Assembly (NCBI GenBank): GCA_026393455.1
Contig: JAPLAE010000061.1
Location: 24,008 to 88,007 of the forward strand
Length of the DNA stretch: 64,000 bases
Direction: 5' to 3'
Source: Actinomycetota bacterium
GTDB lineage: Bacteria > Actinomycetota > Acidimicrobiia > Acidimicrobiales > Acidimicrobilacustridaceae
How positions within the stretch are numbered: the first letter of the stretch is position 1; each line of letters begins with the position of its first letter. Position numbers and translations under genes: made by a program. The notes below the pieces were generated by a model. That model saw nothing but the letters and a program-made list of their open reading frames with translations. It did not search any database and was not told the DNA's origin. This document shows, piece by piece, positions 29,446 to 39,340 of the stretch.

Positions 29446-30906
29446 TCAGGCGGTTTCTTCGCCCTCGGAAGTCGGTTCTTCAACAGCAGCGTCAGTTTCA
29501 CTCGACGCTGACTCCACGAGGTCTGAGGTCTCCGGTGTCGGAGCCTCTACTTCTTCGGCAAGAGGTTCGTCGGTTGTCTCGGTCGGATCAGCTTCGCTCG
29601 AAATCTCGGTGGCATCGGCAGCAGCTGGCGCTGCTACGTCAGTGAGCTTCGGCTTCGGCGGACGAGGCTTTGCTCCCGAACGCGACTTCGATGGCGCAGC
29701 GGCTTCGATTCCGAAGAGCGACGCGATCTGGGGGAGTCGAGCTGCGACCTTCTTGACTGCCGAAAGAAGTTCCGGTGAAGGCTCCACCGGGATTCCGGCC
29801 GGCGTCACCTGCGTACGAACAGGCGAGAACGCCAATGCATCGAGAACCGTCGCATAACGATCCTGGCCAGTTTCTGGAGTGAGAGATGCAACAGTTGCTT
29901 CAGTGAGTTTGGCGGCAAGCTCTGCAGGAAGCGGAGAACCAGCCTTCGGCGGACGCGAACTCACACGCAGAGCACGGACTGCACGACCGCCGGCGAGGAG
30001 TTCGGTGATTTCGGTGAGCCATGCAGATTGCTCCGACTCCACACGTTGCGTCAGGCCGGCTTTCAACTTCTCGGCAAGTGCTCGGGAGTCATCGTCGCGG
30101 GCACCGGCATCGGCAGCCACGATGACCGAACGCAAATCGCGGAGGTCGAGTTCATCGATATCGGCGAACGCCGCTTCAGCTTTGTCGAGCCATTCGGCAG
30201 AACGCAGAGCGGGCATCAGTTGCTCCGCAAGTTGCAGCAACGGCGCAGGACTGATTTCAGGTTTACCTTCGGCCTTATTGGTTTCGTTCTGCTTCTCGAC
30301 TGCGAGGCGAACAGCCGGGATACCGCCCCTAAGAACCTGTTCAGCAATCGGCTTCTGTTCTGGTGCGAGTGCAGCGAGTGCAGCATTGCGGTGCGTGCGT
30401 CCCGCGCGGAGACGCTTTGCCTTCGGCTTCGGCTCTGGAGCAGGCGAAGTCGGACGGTTGGGATGTGAAGCGCGATTGCCGCTCTTGCGACGAGCGTCTT
30501 GTGAGCCTTCGCCTTCGCCTTCAACACGCGGCTTGCGATCACGCGGCGGACGTGAGTCTTTACGATCGCCATCGCCATCACGACGTGGTTTACGATCGCC
30601 TCTATCACCACGTCCCTTCGGCGCAAGTTTCGTTGTTACGAGCGGTTCATCGTCACGACGTGGCGTTCCAACAATGACGATTCGTTCCGGCTCTTTGCGC
30701 GCACCCTTCGGCGCTAGCACCGAGATGATGTCAATGCCGTCCATCATAAAATCGGCATCGGCTCGGACCACATCGCCAACCTTGGCGCCGGCGAACAGCA
30801 GCGAACCGTTCAGTTCCCCTTTCGGCAACTTGGCCCCGGCAGCACGCCAGGTCCAGGTTCCGTCTTCTCGGGTACTTGTGAGTTCAACTTCGATGCGGCG
30901 TGACAT
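29446..30906 (-). CDS. Large low-complexity, charge-rich protein with beta-rich N-terminus; possible RNA-binding protein
   Basis: MSRRIEVELTSTREDGTWTWRAAGAKLPKGELNGSLLFAGAKVGDVVRADADFMMDGIDIISV, followed by RGDRGDRKPRRDGDGDRKDSRPPRDRKP, helical middle and acidic tail. Confidence 0.75.
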   Translation of the reverse strand: MSRRIEVELTSTREDGTWTWRAAGAKLPKGELNGSLLFAGAKVGDVVRADADFMMDGIDIISVLAPKGARKEPERIVIVGTPRRDDEPLVTTKLAPKGRGDRGDRKPRRDGDGDRKDSRPPRDRKPRVEGEGEGSQDARRKSGNRASHPNRPTSPAPEPKPKAKRLRAGRTHRNAALAALAPEQKPIAEQVLRGGIPAVRLAVEKQNETNKAEGKPEISPAPLLQLAEQLMPALRSAEWLDKAEAAFADIDELDLRDLRSVIVAADAGARDDDSRALAEKLKAGLTQRVESEQSAWLTEITELLAGGRAVRALRVSSRPPKAGSPLPAELAAKLTEATVASLTPETGQDRYATVLDALAFSPVRTQVTPAGIPVEPSPELLSAVKKVAARLPQIASLFGIEAAAPSKSRSGAKPRPPKPKLTDVAAPAAADATEISSEADPTETTDEPLAEEVEAPTPETSDLVESASSETDAAVEEPTSEGEETA

Positions 30907-30985
30907 AGGGAGAGAAGGCTAACGCTGAGCGTGTACGCAGAGCGAACGAGCGCATTCGAGGGTCCTCGCTGCTACGTTCCCGCAC

Positions 30986-31684
30986 ATGGCTGACGAAGAG
31001 GTCGAGTACGGACAACGCCCGTTTCAGGCGCCCCCTGGGGCCACCGAAGTTTTCCTTGTTCGCCACGGACAATCGGCCGCGTTCAAAGAGGGAGAACCGT
31101 TTACCCTCGTCGATGGGCAGGGAGATCCGCCCCTGACGGCGCACGGCCACTGGCAAGCCGCACAGGTCGGAGAGCGACTTCGTCATGTTGATCTCGCCGC
31201 CGTCTATGTGACAACGCTCCAGCGCACTGCGCAGACAGCAGCGCCGCTCCTTGTTGCTATCGGACTGACCGCCATCGTTGAACCCAACCTTCGAGAGATT
31301 CATCTGGGGGAGTGGGAGGGCGGCCTCTTCCGTAAGAAGGTGGCCGAGCGAGATCCGGCGTTCCTCGAGGTTGAACGCACTCAGGACTGGAGCGCCATTC
31401 CCGGCGCTGAATCGTTCGCAGAACTTCAAGCACGCGTCGCTGGGGCGATCACCCGGATCCATGCTGACCACCCCGGAGAACGGATTGTGGCGGTCAGTCA
31501 CGGGGGAGCGATCGGGGCTGCTCTTGCCCATGCAACAAGTTCGAGACCGTTTGCCTTTGCCGCTACCGACAATGCGTCGATCGCCCACCTCATCGTGCTT
31601 GGCGATCGGTGGATCCTTCGCCGGTACAACGACACTGGACATCTTGGCGGCGAGCTGTCGGCGGTCGCGGAAGGACTCACCTAA
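30986..31684 (+). CDS. Histidine phosphatase superfamily protein
   Basis: EVFLVRHGQSAAF, LREIHLGEWEGG, IVAVSHGGAIGAAL. Confidence 0.93.
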   Translation: MADEEVEYGQRPFQAPPGATEVFLVRHGQSAAFKEGEPFTLVDGQGDPPLTAHGHWQAAQVGERLRHVDLAAVYVTTLQRTAQTAAPLLVAIGLTAIVEPNLREIHLGEWEGGLFRKKVAERDPAFLEVERTQDWSAIPGAESFAELQARVAGAITRIHADHPGERIVAVSHGGAIGAALAHATSSRPFAFAATDNASIAHLIVLGDRWILRRYNDTGHLGGELSAVAEGLT

Positions 31685-31715
31685 GTCGAAGTCCTGATTA
31701 CCATTTGCCTGCTTG

Positions 31716-31743
31716 GTTGCCGATAATCCTCGTTATGTAAAGT
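31716..31743. other. Candidate chromosome dimer-resolution site (XerCD/dif-like)
   Basis: GTTGCCGATAA-TCCTCG-TTATGTAAAGT has 11-6-11 architecture; compare E. coli dif GGTGCGCATAA-TGTATA-TTATGTTAAAT (8/11 and 9/11 arm matches). Intergenic, at the gene-strand switch. Confidence 0.7.
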
Positions 31744-31782
31744 GAGTGGATACTACGACCACAGGCGTGAACCGTTTGCGAA

Positions 31783-32151
31783 TCAGACAATGGTTGCCAT
31801 TCGAGGCTCAAGCCTCGCGGCAACCAGCGGTTCAGCATTCTCCATGAGCCATGTCAACGCCTCTGAGAGGTCCTGCGCCGTGGATGATGCGGCAAGGTCC
31901 CGATTCACATCTTCAACCGCGGCCTGGAGGCAATAGAGCAATCCTTGGAGTTCCTCGATCGCCGATCGATCGACAATCACATCCTCGTCGTCGAGTCCAT
32001 GGCTCTTGGCCAATTTCCTCGCCATATAGGACTGCTGACGACAACCAGCTCGGCAAAACGAGCGAGGCCGACCCGGACCTTCACGAGGTTCAACGGGTCG
32101 ACCGCACCACCGACATCTATTGGTCGGTTTTGCTCGGCCACTCTCACCCAT
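31783..32151 (-). CDS. Small Cys-rich (zinc-finger-like) conserved hypothetical protein
   Basis: MGESGRAKPTNRCRWCGRPVEPREGPGRPRSFCRAGCRQQSYMARKLAK, CxxC...CxxxC; start chosen at 32151 (alternative 32166). Confidence 0.78.
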   Translation of the reverse strand: MGESGRAKPTNRCRWCGRPVEPREGPGRPRSFCRAGCRQQSYMARKLAKSHGLDDEDVIVDRSAIEELQGLLYCLQAAVEDVNRDLAASSTAQDLSEALTWLMENAEPLVAARLEPRMATIV

Positions 32152-32152
32152 C

Positions 32153-32180
32153 GTTAATTTCGTCACGTGACGATATTAAC
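32153..32180. promoter_or_regulatory. 28-bp near-perfect palindrome, candidate operator
   Basis: GTTAATTTCGTCACGTGACGATATTAAC (single mismatched pair) shares TTCGTCACGTGACGA core with 28830..28851. Confidence 0.6.
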
Positions 32181-32185
32181 GATTC

Positions 32186-33355
32186 TCAGCCTGTAAAGGT
32201 GGGAACTACTGGCGGCGCATCTGGCGCGGGCACTGCAGGGAGAACCGGAAACGGGAAGGCGGTGAGCGTCAACCCCCAAAGACCTTGGTAGGTCGCCAAC
32301 AAACTCGGAATCCCTGGTTGCCACGAGGCATAGATCGATCCGAAGTCGGCTCCCGGCGTCGTGATCTGCCATGAGGACAGAATCGCAAATGGAGACGAAC
32401 CATTCACCGCCCATGCTCCCCCGGTGGGCGACTGGCCAGATGCGAGTAGGGCTTGAATAACCAGAGCCGTCGAGTTGGGGTCGGGGTCTCCCCCGGTGAA
32501 CCACGGAAACCCTGCGGCTTGTGGTCCGGATGTGGTCTGCGCTGCGTGCAGGAACGTCAGCGCGCTAGGTATCGCTGCCGTTTGACCTGCAGCTTTCAGC
32601 GCTTGAACAGCGAAGGCCGTGGAGTTTGTGTCGGCCCCGACATAGTTCAAGGAATCGGGAGCGTCGCAATCGTTAAGAGCGTTGCCGGTGTTCGCGCGAA
32701 ATGCTTGCCATCCGCCCAGGGCGCCGGTCGGATTCGTTCCGCCGATGCACTGTTGACCAGCAATCCATTGCACCGCCGCAGAAGGCGGAGTGATTCCTGA
32801 CGCAAGCAACGCCATCACGACGAACGATTGGTCCTGCACTGCCGAATACGGTTCCTGGTAGCCGTAGAAACCGAAAACAGAAACGCCATAAAGCGCCTGT
32901 ACACGAGTCAGAAGATTTGTTGCGGGGCTGCCGAAGGACGTCGGGTCTCCCCCGACAGTGCGAACCAACAGAATTAATTCACCCAAGCGCTCAGGTAAAT
33001 CAGAGCCAACGGGAGCGACCGTTGATCCGCTGCCATCGTTGACGACCCAGTCATCGACATGCAGCGCGATGTAGCCCATCGCTCGCTCCAGAGCATCTCG
33101 ATGCTGACCAGACGCAGCGAGACCGTTGGCGACGTACATCGTTTGCGTGGTTGTTGAGAAAGTCTCTCCCGGCACGTTCACTGCACCATCAGGGCCGACC
33201 TGAGCCGCCAACCAATCGGATGTGCGAGTCGAATCTGTAGTGGTCACTGCAGAGACTTGGAACACGGGTCCCGCTAGGTATGCGAGCGAGGCAACGAGCA
33301 GCACAACCGTTCCGCGACGGAAGAGCTTCATTGCACGAGTGAACTGTTTGATCAT
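32186..33355 (-). CDS. Secreted alpha/alpha-barrel (prenyltransferase/squalene-cyclase-like, transcobalamin-like) protein
   Basis: Start MIKQFTRAMKLF at 33355 with AAGGA RBS; signal/TM segment; repeats NSTAFAVQALKAAGQ and NSTALVIQALLASGQ; preceded by a cobalamin riboswitch. The longer ORF to 33643 runs through the riboswitch. Confidence 0.75.
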   Translation of the reverse strand: MIKQFTRAMKLFRRGTVVLLVASLAYLAGPVFQVSAVTTTDSTRTSDWLAAQVGPDGAVNVPGETFSTTTQTMYVANGLAASGQHRDALERAMGYIALHVDDWVVNDGSGSTVAPVGSDLPERLGELILLVRTVGGDPTSFGSPATNLLTRVQALYGVSVFGFYGYQEPYSAVQDQSFVVMALLASGITPPSAAVQWIAGQQCIGGTNPTGALGGWQAFRANTGNALNDCDAPDSLNYVGADTNSTAFAVQALKAAGQTAAIPSALTFLHAAQTTSGPQAAGFPWFTGGDPDPNSTALVIQALLASGQSPTGGAWAVNGSSPFAILSSWQITTPGADFGSIYASWQPGIPSLLATYQGLWGLTLTAFPFPVLPAVPAPDAPPVVPTFTG

Positions 33356-33439
33356 GTTGTCCTTAGGTTGGACCGACATTTCATCGGTGCCGACCCTGGA
33401 CGAACGCCAAATCGCGAACAACTCCGGGACTCGACACCG

Positions 33440-33610
33440 CATTCCACGACGGTGAGGTGAGTCTCGCTGCCCTGTTCGGTGATCCGACTCGGTCTGTCCC
33501 GGAAAGGCGACACACCACACGGTTGCGGGACAGCGCCGGAATCTCACCGGACTTCCCCTCACACGGCAGCTACTTCTTGTGGCGTCAGACAAGCACCATT
33601 CGTTCTGCGA
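33440..33610 (-). ncRNA. Cobalamin riboswitch (approximate bounds)
   Basis: Reverse strand reads GGTGC...GAGGGGAAGTCCGGTGAGATTCCGGCGCTGTCCCGCAACCGTG...GAGTCGGATCACCGAACAGGGC, matching the B12-riboswitch core and 3' conserved segment. Confidence 0.9.
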
Positions 33611-33693
33611 GTCAAGGACTGCACGCAAACGCATGTCAGACATAGGATCGATTCACAACCAAGGGTGACTCCCGTACTGAATGGAGAGCTGCG

Positions 33694-34500
33694 ATGACTG
33701 CAAGCCTCGATCCTGACAATTTTGGCGTCGTGCGCGGTGCATCGAAGCCAATCCCCTACGACATTCCTGTCTTCGCCACGCTCGAGGAAGAACGTCAACA
33801 CCGCAAGGAACGACTCGCTGCTGCATTCCGCCTCTTCGGAAAATTTGGGTTTGGCGAAGGCGTCGCCGGTCACATCACTGTTCGCGATCCAGAGCATCAC
33901 GATTGCTTCTGGTTGAACCCAATCGGGATGGACTTCCGCCTCATCAGCGTTTCCGACCTGATCCTCGTCGACCACGAGGGCAACATTCTTCACGGCGACT
34001 ACGCAATCAATCAGGCGGCCTTCGCTATCCACTCTCAGATCCACGCCGCTCGGCCCGATGTCATCGCCGCCGCTCACACACACTCCATCTACGGCAAAGC
34101 ATTTTCCACCTTGGGCCAATTGCTCGATCCGCTGACACAAGATGCGTGTGCCTTCTATGGCGACCATGTTCTTTTCGACGACTACACCGGTGTCGTTCTT
34201 GATTCCAGCGAAGGTCGCCGCATTGCCGAAGGTCTGGGCATGAAGAAGGCGGCAATTCTTCGCAACCACGGGCTTCTTACCGTGGGCCATTCCGTCGACG
34301 AGGCCGCCTGGTGGTACATCACAATGGAACGCAGCTGCCAAGCACAATTGCTTGCTATGGCTGCGGGCACGCCGATCTTGATCGATGACGAATGCGCGGC
34401 GATGACCCATGACCAGGTAGGACTTCCGTTCGCCGGTTGGTTCTCTTTCCAACCGCTCCATGCCACGATCGTGCGCGAACAACCGGATCTTTTCGACTAA
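33694..34500 (+). CDS. Class II aldolase/adducin family protein
   Basis: LFGKFGFGEGVAGHITVRDPEHHDCFWLNPIGMDFRLI, AAHTHSIYGKAFST, ILRNHGLLTVGHSVDEA. Confidence 0.93.
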   Translation: MTASLDPDNFGVVRGASKPIPYDIPVFATLEEERQHRKERLAAAFRLFGKFGFGEGVAGHITVRDPEHHDCFWLNPIGMDFRLISVSDLILVDHEGNILHGDYAINQAAFAIHSQIHAARPDVIAAAHTHSIYGKAFSTLGQLLDPLTQDACAFYGDHVLFDDYTGVVLDSSEGRRIAEGLGMKKAAILRNHGLLTVGHSVDEAAWWYITMERSCQAQLLAMAAGTPILIDDECAAMTHDQVGLPFAGWFSFQPLHATIVREQPDLFD

Positions 34501-34527
34501 GTTCCATTACACAATTGACGCTGATCA

Positions 34528-34784
34528 CCGCATGCGGGAGAGATCACTCGAGACCCTGATGGGGAGCTTCTAACGGGGCTACTTAGACGGAATCGAATGG
34601 CGCCGAAGGAGCAACCCCCCGGGAAACTCTCAGGCTCATGTACCGCACGCGTAGGCAACTCTGGAGAGCAGTCATCGCTTCTGCGAATGACTCACCGACG
34701 GGGAAAGTTGAAACCAACGGGAGTTTTCCGGCGGTTGACACGAAACTCTCAGGTACCACAACAGAGCGGGGTCCCGACTAGTGC
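34528..34784 (+). ncRNA. Tandem glycine riboswitch upstream of gcvP (approximate bounds)
   Basis: Aptamer 1 CGGGAGAG...GGCGCCGAAGGAGCAA...AACTCTCAGGC...ACCGC; aptamer 2 ACTCTGGAGAG...CACCGACGGGGAAAG...AAACTCTCAGGTACCACAACAGAG. Confidence 0.92.
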
Positions 34785-34813
34785 GCTTACGCGCCACAAC
34801 CATCGAGGCCGCC

Positions 34814-37711
34814 ATGACCGATCCCCGTCCGTCCTTAGAGCAGTTGATTGCATCAGACCAATTTGTTGGTCGGCATATCGGACCGTCTGACGATGACATT
34901 GCCAAGATGCTCGCGGTTGTTGGCCAACCCACGCTTGCGGCGCTGATCGATTCGGTCGTACCGCCATCGATCCGATCAACCGCTCCCCTCGCCGTTCCTG
35001 AAGCAATCGATGAAGCAACCATGCTTTCGCGGCTGAACGCGATCGCAGAATCGAACGTGGTTCGCACGTCACTCATTGGCTGCGGATGGTACGGCTGCGT
35101 CACTCCCCCGGTGCTGCGGCGCAATGTGCTCGAGAACCCTGCCTGGTACACCGCCTATACGCCGTACCAACCGGAAATCTCTCAGGGTCGCCTCGAGGCC
35201 CTGCTCATGTACCAGACCATGGTGTGTGATCTCACGGGCATGGACATCGCCAACGCTTCAATGCTCGACGAATCCACCGCGGCAGCAGAAGCGATGACAC
35301 TGCTTTACCGGTCGAACGGTAAACGCGGCGATCGGTTCCTCATTGATCGCGACACACATCCGCAAACGGTGTCCGTCATCCAGACCCGGGCCGAGCCGCT
35401 CGGTTTCATCATCGAACTCGTCGATCCCGACGCACCAATCGCCGATGATGTTTTTGGTGTCCTTCTTTCACATCCAGGTTCTTCGGGTGCGATCCGAAAC
35501 CTCGCTCCTGCCATTGATGCTGCGCACATCGCAGGCGCACTCGTCGCCGTCACTACAGATCTGCTTGCGTGCTGTCTCATCACTCCCCCAGGGGAACTCG
35601 GAGCCGATGTTGTTGTTGGGTCATCGCAACGATTCGGGATCCCGCTTGGTTTTGGTGGTCCAAGTGCAGGTTTCCTCGCCACTCGCGACGAGCACCGTCG
35701 CGTTCTTCCTGGTCGTTTAGTCGGCGTCTCTATCGACGCCGCTGGTCGACCTGCATACCGCCTTGCGTTGCAAACGCGAGAGCAGCACATCCGACGCGAG
35801 AAGGCCACGTCGAATATTTGCACCGCTCAGGTTTTGTTAGCGGTACTGGCGGCGCTCTATGCGGCATGGCATGGTCCAGATGGGCTCAAGCGCATTGCCA
35901 CTCGCGTCAATCGTCTGACGTCTGTTGTAGCTACCGGTCTGCGAGAACTCGGTTTCGAACTTGTGAACCAGACCTTTTTCGACACGCTCACAGTAAAGGT
36001 GCCGTCAGGATCGGACGATCTCATCACCACCACTCGCGCCGCGGGGATCGAGATTCGACGAGTCGATGCCGACACGGTGTCGTTCTCAATTGACGAGACC
36101 ACCACCCCAGTCATCGTTGCAACACTTCTCGCGTGTTTCGGAGCAGTTGACGTTTCGATTGCCGGCATCGACGAGCGCTCGGGATCCTCGATCCCCGATT
36201 TCGCCCTCCGCTCGAGTACGTATCTTGATCATCCGAATTTCACGAGCCACCACAGCGAAACGGAAATGGTTCGTTATCTTCGACGACTCGCCGACGTTGA
36301 TCTTGCGCTTGATCGTTCGATGATTCCCTTGGGTTCGTGCACGATGAAATTGAACTCTGCAGCAGAGATGGAACCGATCACCTGGCCACAATTCGCCAAC
36401 GTTCATCCGTACGTCGACCCCTCTGATGCGCAGGGGTACCGCACGATCATCACCGACCTTGAGCGCTGGCTCTCCGATATTACCGGCTATGACGCGGTTT
36501 CGCTTCAGCCCAACGCCGGATCGCAGGGTGAATTCGCCGGCCTCCTCGCCATTCGCGCGTGGCATCTCGGCAATGGCGATTCAAATCGCGATGTTTGCCT
36601 GATCCCTGAATCTGCTCACGGCACGAATGCAGCAAGCGCATCCATGGTCGGCATGCGCGTCATCGTGATTGCATGTGACGAGAACGGCAACGTTGATGTC
36701 GATGATCTGCGGACCAAAATCGCAGAGTATGCAAACGACCTTGCCGCGTTGATGATCACCTACCCATCTACGCATGGCGTGTTCGAAGAGGCAATCGGCG
36801 ACATTTGTGCCGCTGTCCACGATGCCGGCGGACAGGTGTATCTCGACGGCGCAAATCTCAATGCGCTTGTCGGTGTTGCTCGACCCGGACACTTCGGTGC
36901 CGACGTCAGCCACCTGAACCTTCACAAAACATTTTGCATCCCTCACGGTGGTGGTGGTCCAGGAGTCGGACCAGTTGCGGTCCGCGCACACCTTGCCCCC
37001 TACTTGCCTGGTCACCCGGTCATACCGAGCGCCGGCCCTGTGCGTGACTCTTCAGTGAAAGGTCCCCTCGTCGGTGCAGTGTCATCAGCTCCCTATGGTT
37101 CAGCGAATATCTTGACCATTCCGTGGGCGTACATCTCGATGATGGGTCCGGCTGGTCTGGAACGCGCGACACACGTTGCCATCCTCAACGCCAACTACGT
37201 TGCCCGCCGCCTGCAACATGCATATCCGGTTCTTTACACCGGACGCGACGATCTGGTTGCTCACGAATGCATTCTCGATCTTCGCCCGATCACGAAAGAA
37301 ACAGGCGTCACCGTCGACGATGTCGCAAAACGACTCATCGACTACGGATTCCACGCACCAACAATGTCGTTTCCTGTTGCCGGGACACTCATGGTGGAAA
37401 GCACCGAAAGCGAAAACCTTGCCGAGCTCGACCGCTTCTGCGACGCAATGCTCGCGATCCGTTCCGAGATCGATCGAGTTGCATCGGGAGAATGGCCAGC
37501 CGAAGACAATCCTCTCCATAACGCCCCACACACAGCGGCTGATCTCACTGCTGGCTCTTGGACACATCCGTACACAAGGGAGTGCGCCGGTTGGCCCAAT
37601 GGTCACGTCGCCGCTCGTTACTGGCCGCCCGTCAGTCGCATCGACGGCGCGCACGGCGACCGCAATCTGGTGTGCTCATGCCCGCCGATCGAAGCGTTCG
37701 CAGAAAACTAA
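34814..37711 (+). CDS. gcvP: Glycine dehydrogenase (aminomethyl-transferring), P protein
   Basis: [66 protein letters not shown] at 34814. Confidence 0.97.
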   Translation: MTDPRPSLEQLIASDQFVGRHIGPSDDDIAKMLAVVGQPTLAALIDSVVPPSIRSTAPLAVPEAIDEATMLSRLNAIAESNVVRTSLIGCGWYGCVTPPVLRRNVLENPAWYTAYTPYQPEISQGRLEALLMYQTMVCDLTGMDIANASMLDESTAAAEAMTLLYRSNGKRGDRFLIDRDTHPQTVSVIQTRAEPLGFIIELVDPDAPIADDVFGVLLSHPGSSGAIRNLAPAIDAAHIAGALVAVTTDLLACCLITPPGELGADVVVGSSQRFGIPLGFGGPSAGFLATRDEHRRVLPGRLVGVSIDAAGRPAYRLALQTREQHIRREKATSNICTAQVLLAVLAALYAAWHGPDGLKRIATRVNRLTSVVATGLRELGFELVNQTFFDTLTVKVPSGSDDLITTTRAAGIEIRRVDADTVSFSIDETTTPVIVATLLACFGAVDVSIAGIDERSGSSIPDFALRSSTYLDHPNFTSHHSETEMVRYLRRLADVDLALDRSMIPLGSCTMKLNSAAEMEPITWPQFANVHPYVDPSDAQGYRTIITDLERWLSDITGYDAVSLQPNAGSQGEFAGLLAIRAWHLGNGDSNRDVCLIPESAHGTNAASASMVGMRVIVIACDENGNVDVDDLRTKIAEYANDLAALMITYPSTHGVFEEAIGDICAAVHDAGGQVYLDGANLNALVGVARPGHFGADVSHLNLHKTFCIPHGGGGPGVGPVAVRAHLAPYLPGHPVIPSAGPVRDSSVKGPLVGAVSSAPYGSANILTIPWAYISMMGPAGLERATHVAILNANYVARRLQHAYPVLYTGRDDLVAHECILDLRPITKETGVTVDDVAKRLIDYGFHAPTMSFPVAGTLMVESTESENLAELDRFCDAMLAIRSEIDRVASGEWPAEDNPLHNAPHTAADLTAGSWTHPYTRECAGWPNGHVAARYWPPVSRIDGAHGDRNLVCSCPPIEAFAEN

Positions 37712-38794
37712 CTAGTGCACAAAGGGTGTCTTCACGACGCGAGCTTCGAGCATCGTGCCGCGAACATCGATCTCATAAACGTCTCCCACAATCGATTCAG
37801 GGGGGAGAAACCCGAGCGCGATTCCATGGCCAAGTTCTGGCGAGAAATTGCCACTCGTCACCACTCCGACGACAACGCCTTCGCTCAAAACGGGGGAACC
37901 CTCTCGCGGTGGTCGGCGACCCTCAGTCGCTAGTCCGAACAATCGGCGTGAGATGCCGCGGTCGCGCTCTGCGGCAAGCACTTCCGAACCGCGAAACGGT
38001 CCCTTATCGAAACGCACTGCCCAACCCAGTCCGGCCTGCAGCGATGTAATGCCTGATCCGAGTTCGTGTCCGTGCAGGGGCAATCCCGCTTCGAGTCGCA
38101 ATGTGTCTCGCGCACCGAGACCCGCCGGCGTAACTCCGGCAGCAACGATTGCGTTCCAGAGTTCTCCAGCGTTGGATGCGGGGACCGCAATTTCCACTCC
38201 GTCCTCGCCGGTGTAACCCGTGCCGGCAACAACAACACCGATGCCGTTCCACTCAAGGCGTCGAACATCGAACCGAGCGACCGAGGCGATCGCTGGGTCG
38301 ATTGTTTCGAGCAACGCACGAGAGTGAGGTCCCTGCACCGCAAGGATCGCCCGTTCAGAAGTGACATCTCGTGCATCGACAGAAACACCTCCCATGGATT
38401 GCGCAATTTCCTCAATTGCCCCTGTGACGCGATCAGTATTTGAGGCATTCGGCATCACATCAAACGTCTCAGGGTCGACCCACCAAATGATGATGTCGTC
38501 AACCACCGAAGCTGTGTCTTCGTCGAGAAGGTGGGTGTATTGCGCTCGACCTGAAGTCACCCGATTGAGGTCGTTGGTAAACGCGCGCTGTAGAACCTCG
38601 AACGCGTCGGGTCCGGTGACGCGCACGGTGCCCAGATGAGAGACGTCGAAAACAACCGCACTATGGCGACACGCACGATGTTCTGCCAGCGTTCCGTCCG
38701 CATAGGAAAGCGGCATATCCCATCCACCGAACGGCACCATTTTGGCGCCGATAGAACGATGAACCTGATCGAGTGGAGAAAGGCGTTCAGTCAC
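37712..38794 (-). CDS. gcvT: Glycine cleavage system T protein (aminomethyltransferase)
   Basis: RLSPLDQVHRSIGAKMVPFGGWDMPLSY, GTGYTGEDGVEI, GARDTLRLEAGLPLHGHEL. Confidence 0.96.
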   Translation of the reverse strand: MTERLSPLDQVHRSIGAKMVPFGGWDMPLSYADGTLAEHRACRHSAVVFDVSHLGTVRVTGPDAFEVLQRAFTNDLNRVTSGRAQYTHLLDEDTASVVDDIIIWWVDPETFDVMPNASNTDRVTGAIEEIAQSMGGVSVDARDVTSERAILAVQGPHSRALLETIDPAIASVARFDVRRLEWNGIGVVVAGTGYTGEDGVEIAVPASNAGELWNAIVAAGVTPAGLGARDTLRLEAGLPLHGHELGSGITSLQAGLGWAVRFDKGPFRGSEVLAAERDRGISRRLFGLATEGRRPPREGSPVLSEGVVVGVVTSGNFSPELGHGIALGFLPPESIVGDVYEIDVRGTMLEARVVKTPFVH

Positions 38795-38824
38795 GCCCCG
38801 ACCCTAGTTTCAGCAGTGGGTTGT

Positions 38825-39340
38825 TCAGACCACGTTTGCGACGACAGGCACTGCTTGCGTCGCAGTTTCGAGGTCTTCCGACGGCGGGCGCAGTTCGCGG
38901 ATGCGTGCATCCATCTCATCTCGAACGCCACCAAGAGGGAGAATGTTGAGAACTCCCTGGCCGTTATGAATCAGATCGATCAGTTCTCCATCGGACTGGA
39001 TAACGACCGAAGTCGAACCTTGGATGACGAGATTGGCAGAGGTGATCTCCTGACCAAGAATGTCGCGGAGGTAACTGAAAATCTCTCGCACGTTCTCAAG
39101 ACGGATACCGGCATCGAGCAGGCTCTTAATGACCTTGAGTTCGAGAAGGTCGGTGTATCCGTAGCGACGACGGCTCCCGCTGCCTGCGGCGTCTGTAACC
39201 GTCGGGCGAACAAGATCGGTCCGCGCCCAGTAATCGAGCTGGCGATAGCTAATACCTACGATCTCGGCCGCTTTGGCACCGCTGAAGCCGTGGTCGGCGA
39301 CGCGTTCGTTCGTGATTCCCATGGAAACTCCCAAGTACAA
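38825..39340 (-). CDS. MerR-family HTH regulator (Rv1830-like)
   Basis: FSGAKAAEIVGISYRQLDYWARTDLVRPTVTDAAGSGSRRRYGYTDLLELKVIKSLLDAGI; start possibly 39322. Confidence 0.88.
   Translation of the reverse strand: MYLGVSMGITNERVADHGFSGAKAAEIVGISYRQLDYWARTDLVRPTVTDAAGSGSRRRYGYTDLLELKVIKSLLDAGIRLENVREIFSYLRDILGQEITSANLVIQGSTSVVIQSDGELIDLIHNGQGVLNILPLGGVRDEMDARIRELRPPSEDLETATQAVPVVANVV

Noticed and set aside
29879-30922. 347-aa plus-strand Ser/Arg-rich ORF
   Set aside because: Antisense to the 29446..30906 gene; composition is a mirror of Ala/Glu/Arg codons; no independent support.
30884-31642. 252-aa minus-strand ORF
   Set aside because: Antisense to the histidine phosphatase, whose catalytic motifs are clear.
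33356-33643. N-terminal extension of the secreted barrel ORF (from 33643)
   Set aside because: This DNA is the cobalamin riboswitch and leader; the RBS-preceded ATG at 33355 with a signal sequence is a better start.
33559-34482. 307-aa minus-strand ORF
   Set aside because: Antisense to the class II aldolase gene and runs into the riboswitch region; shadow ORF.
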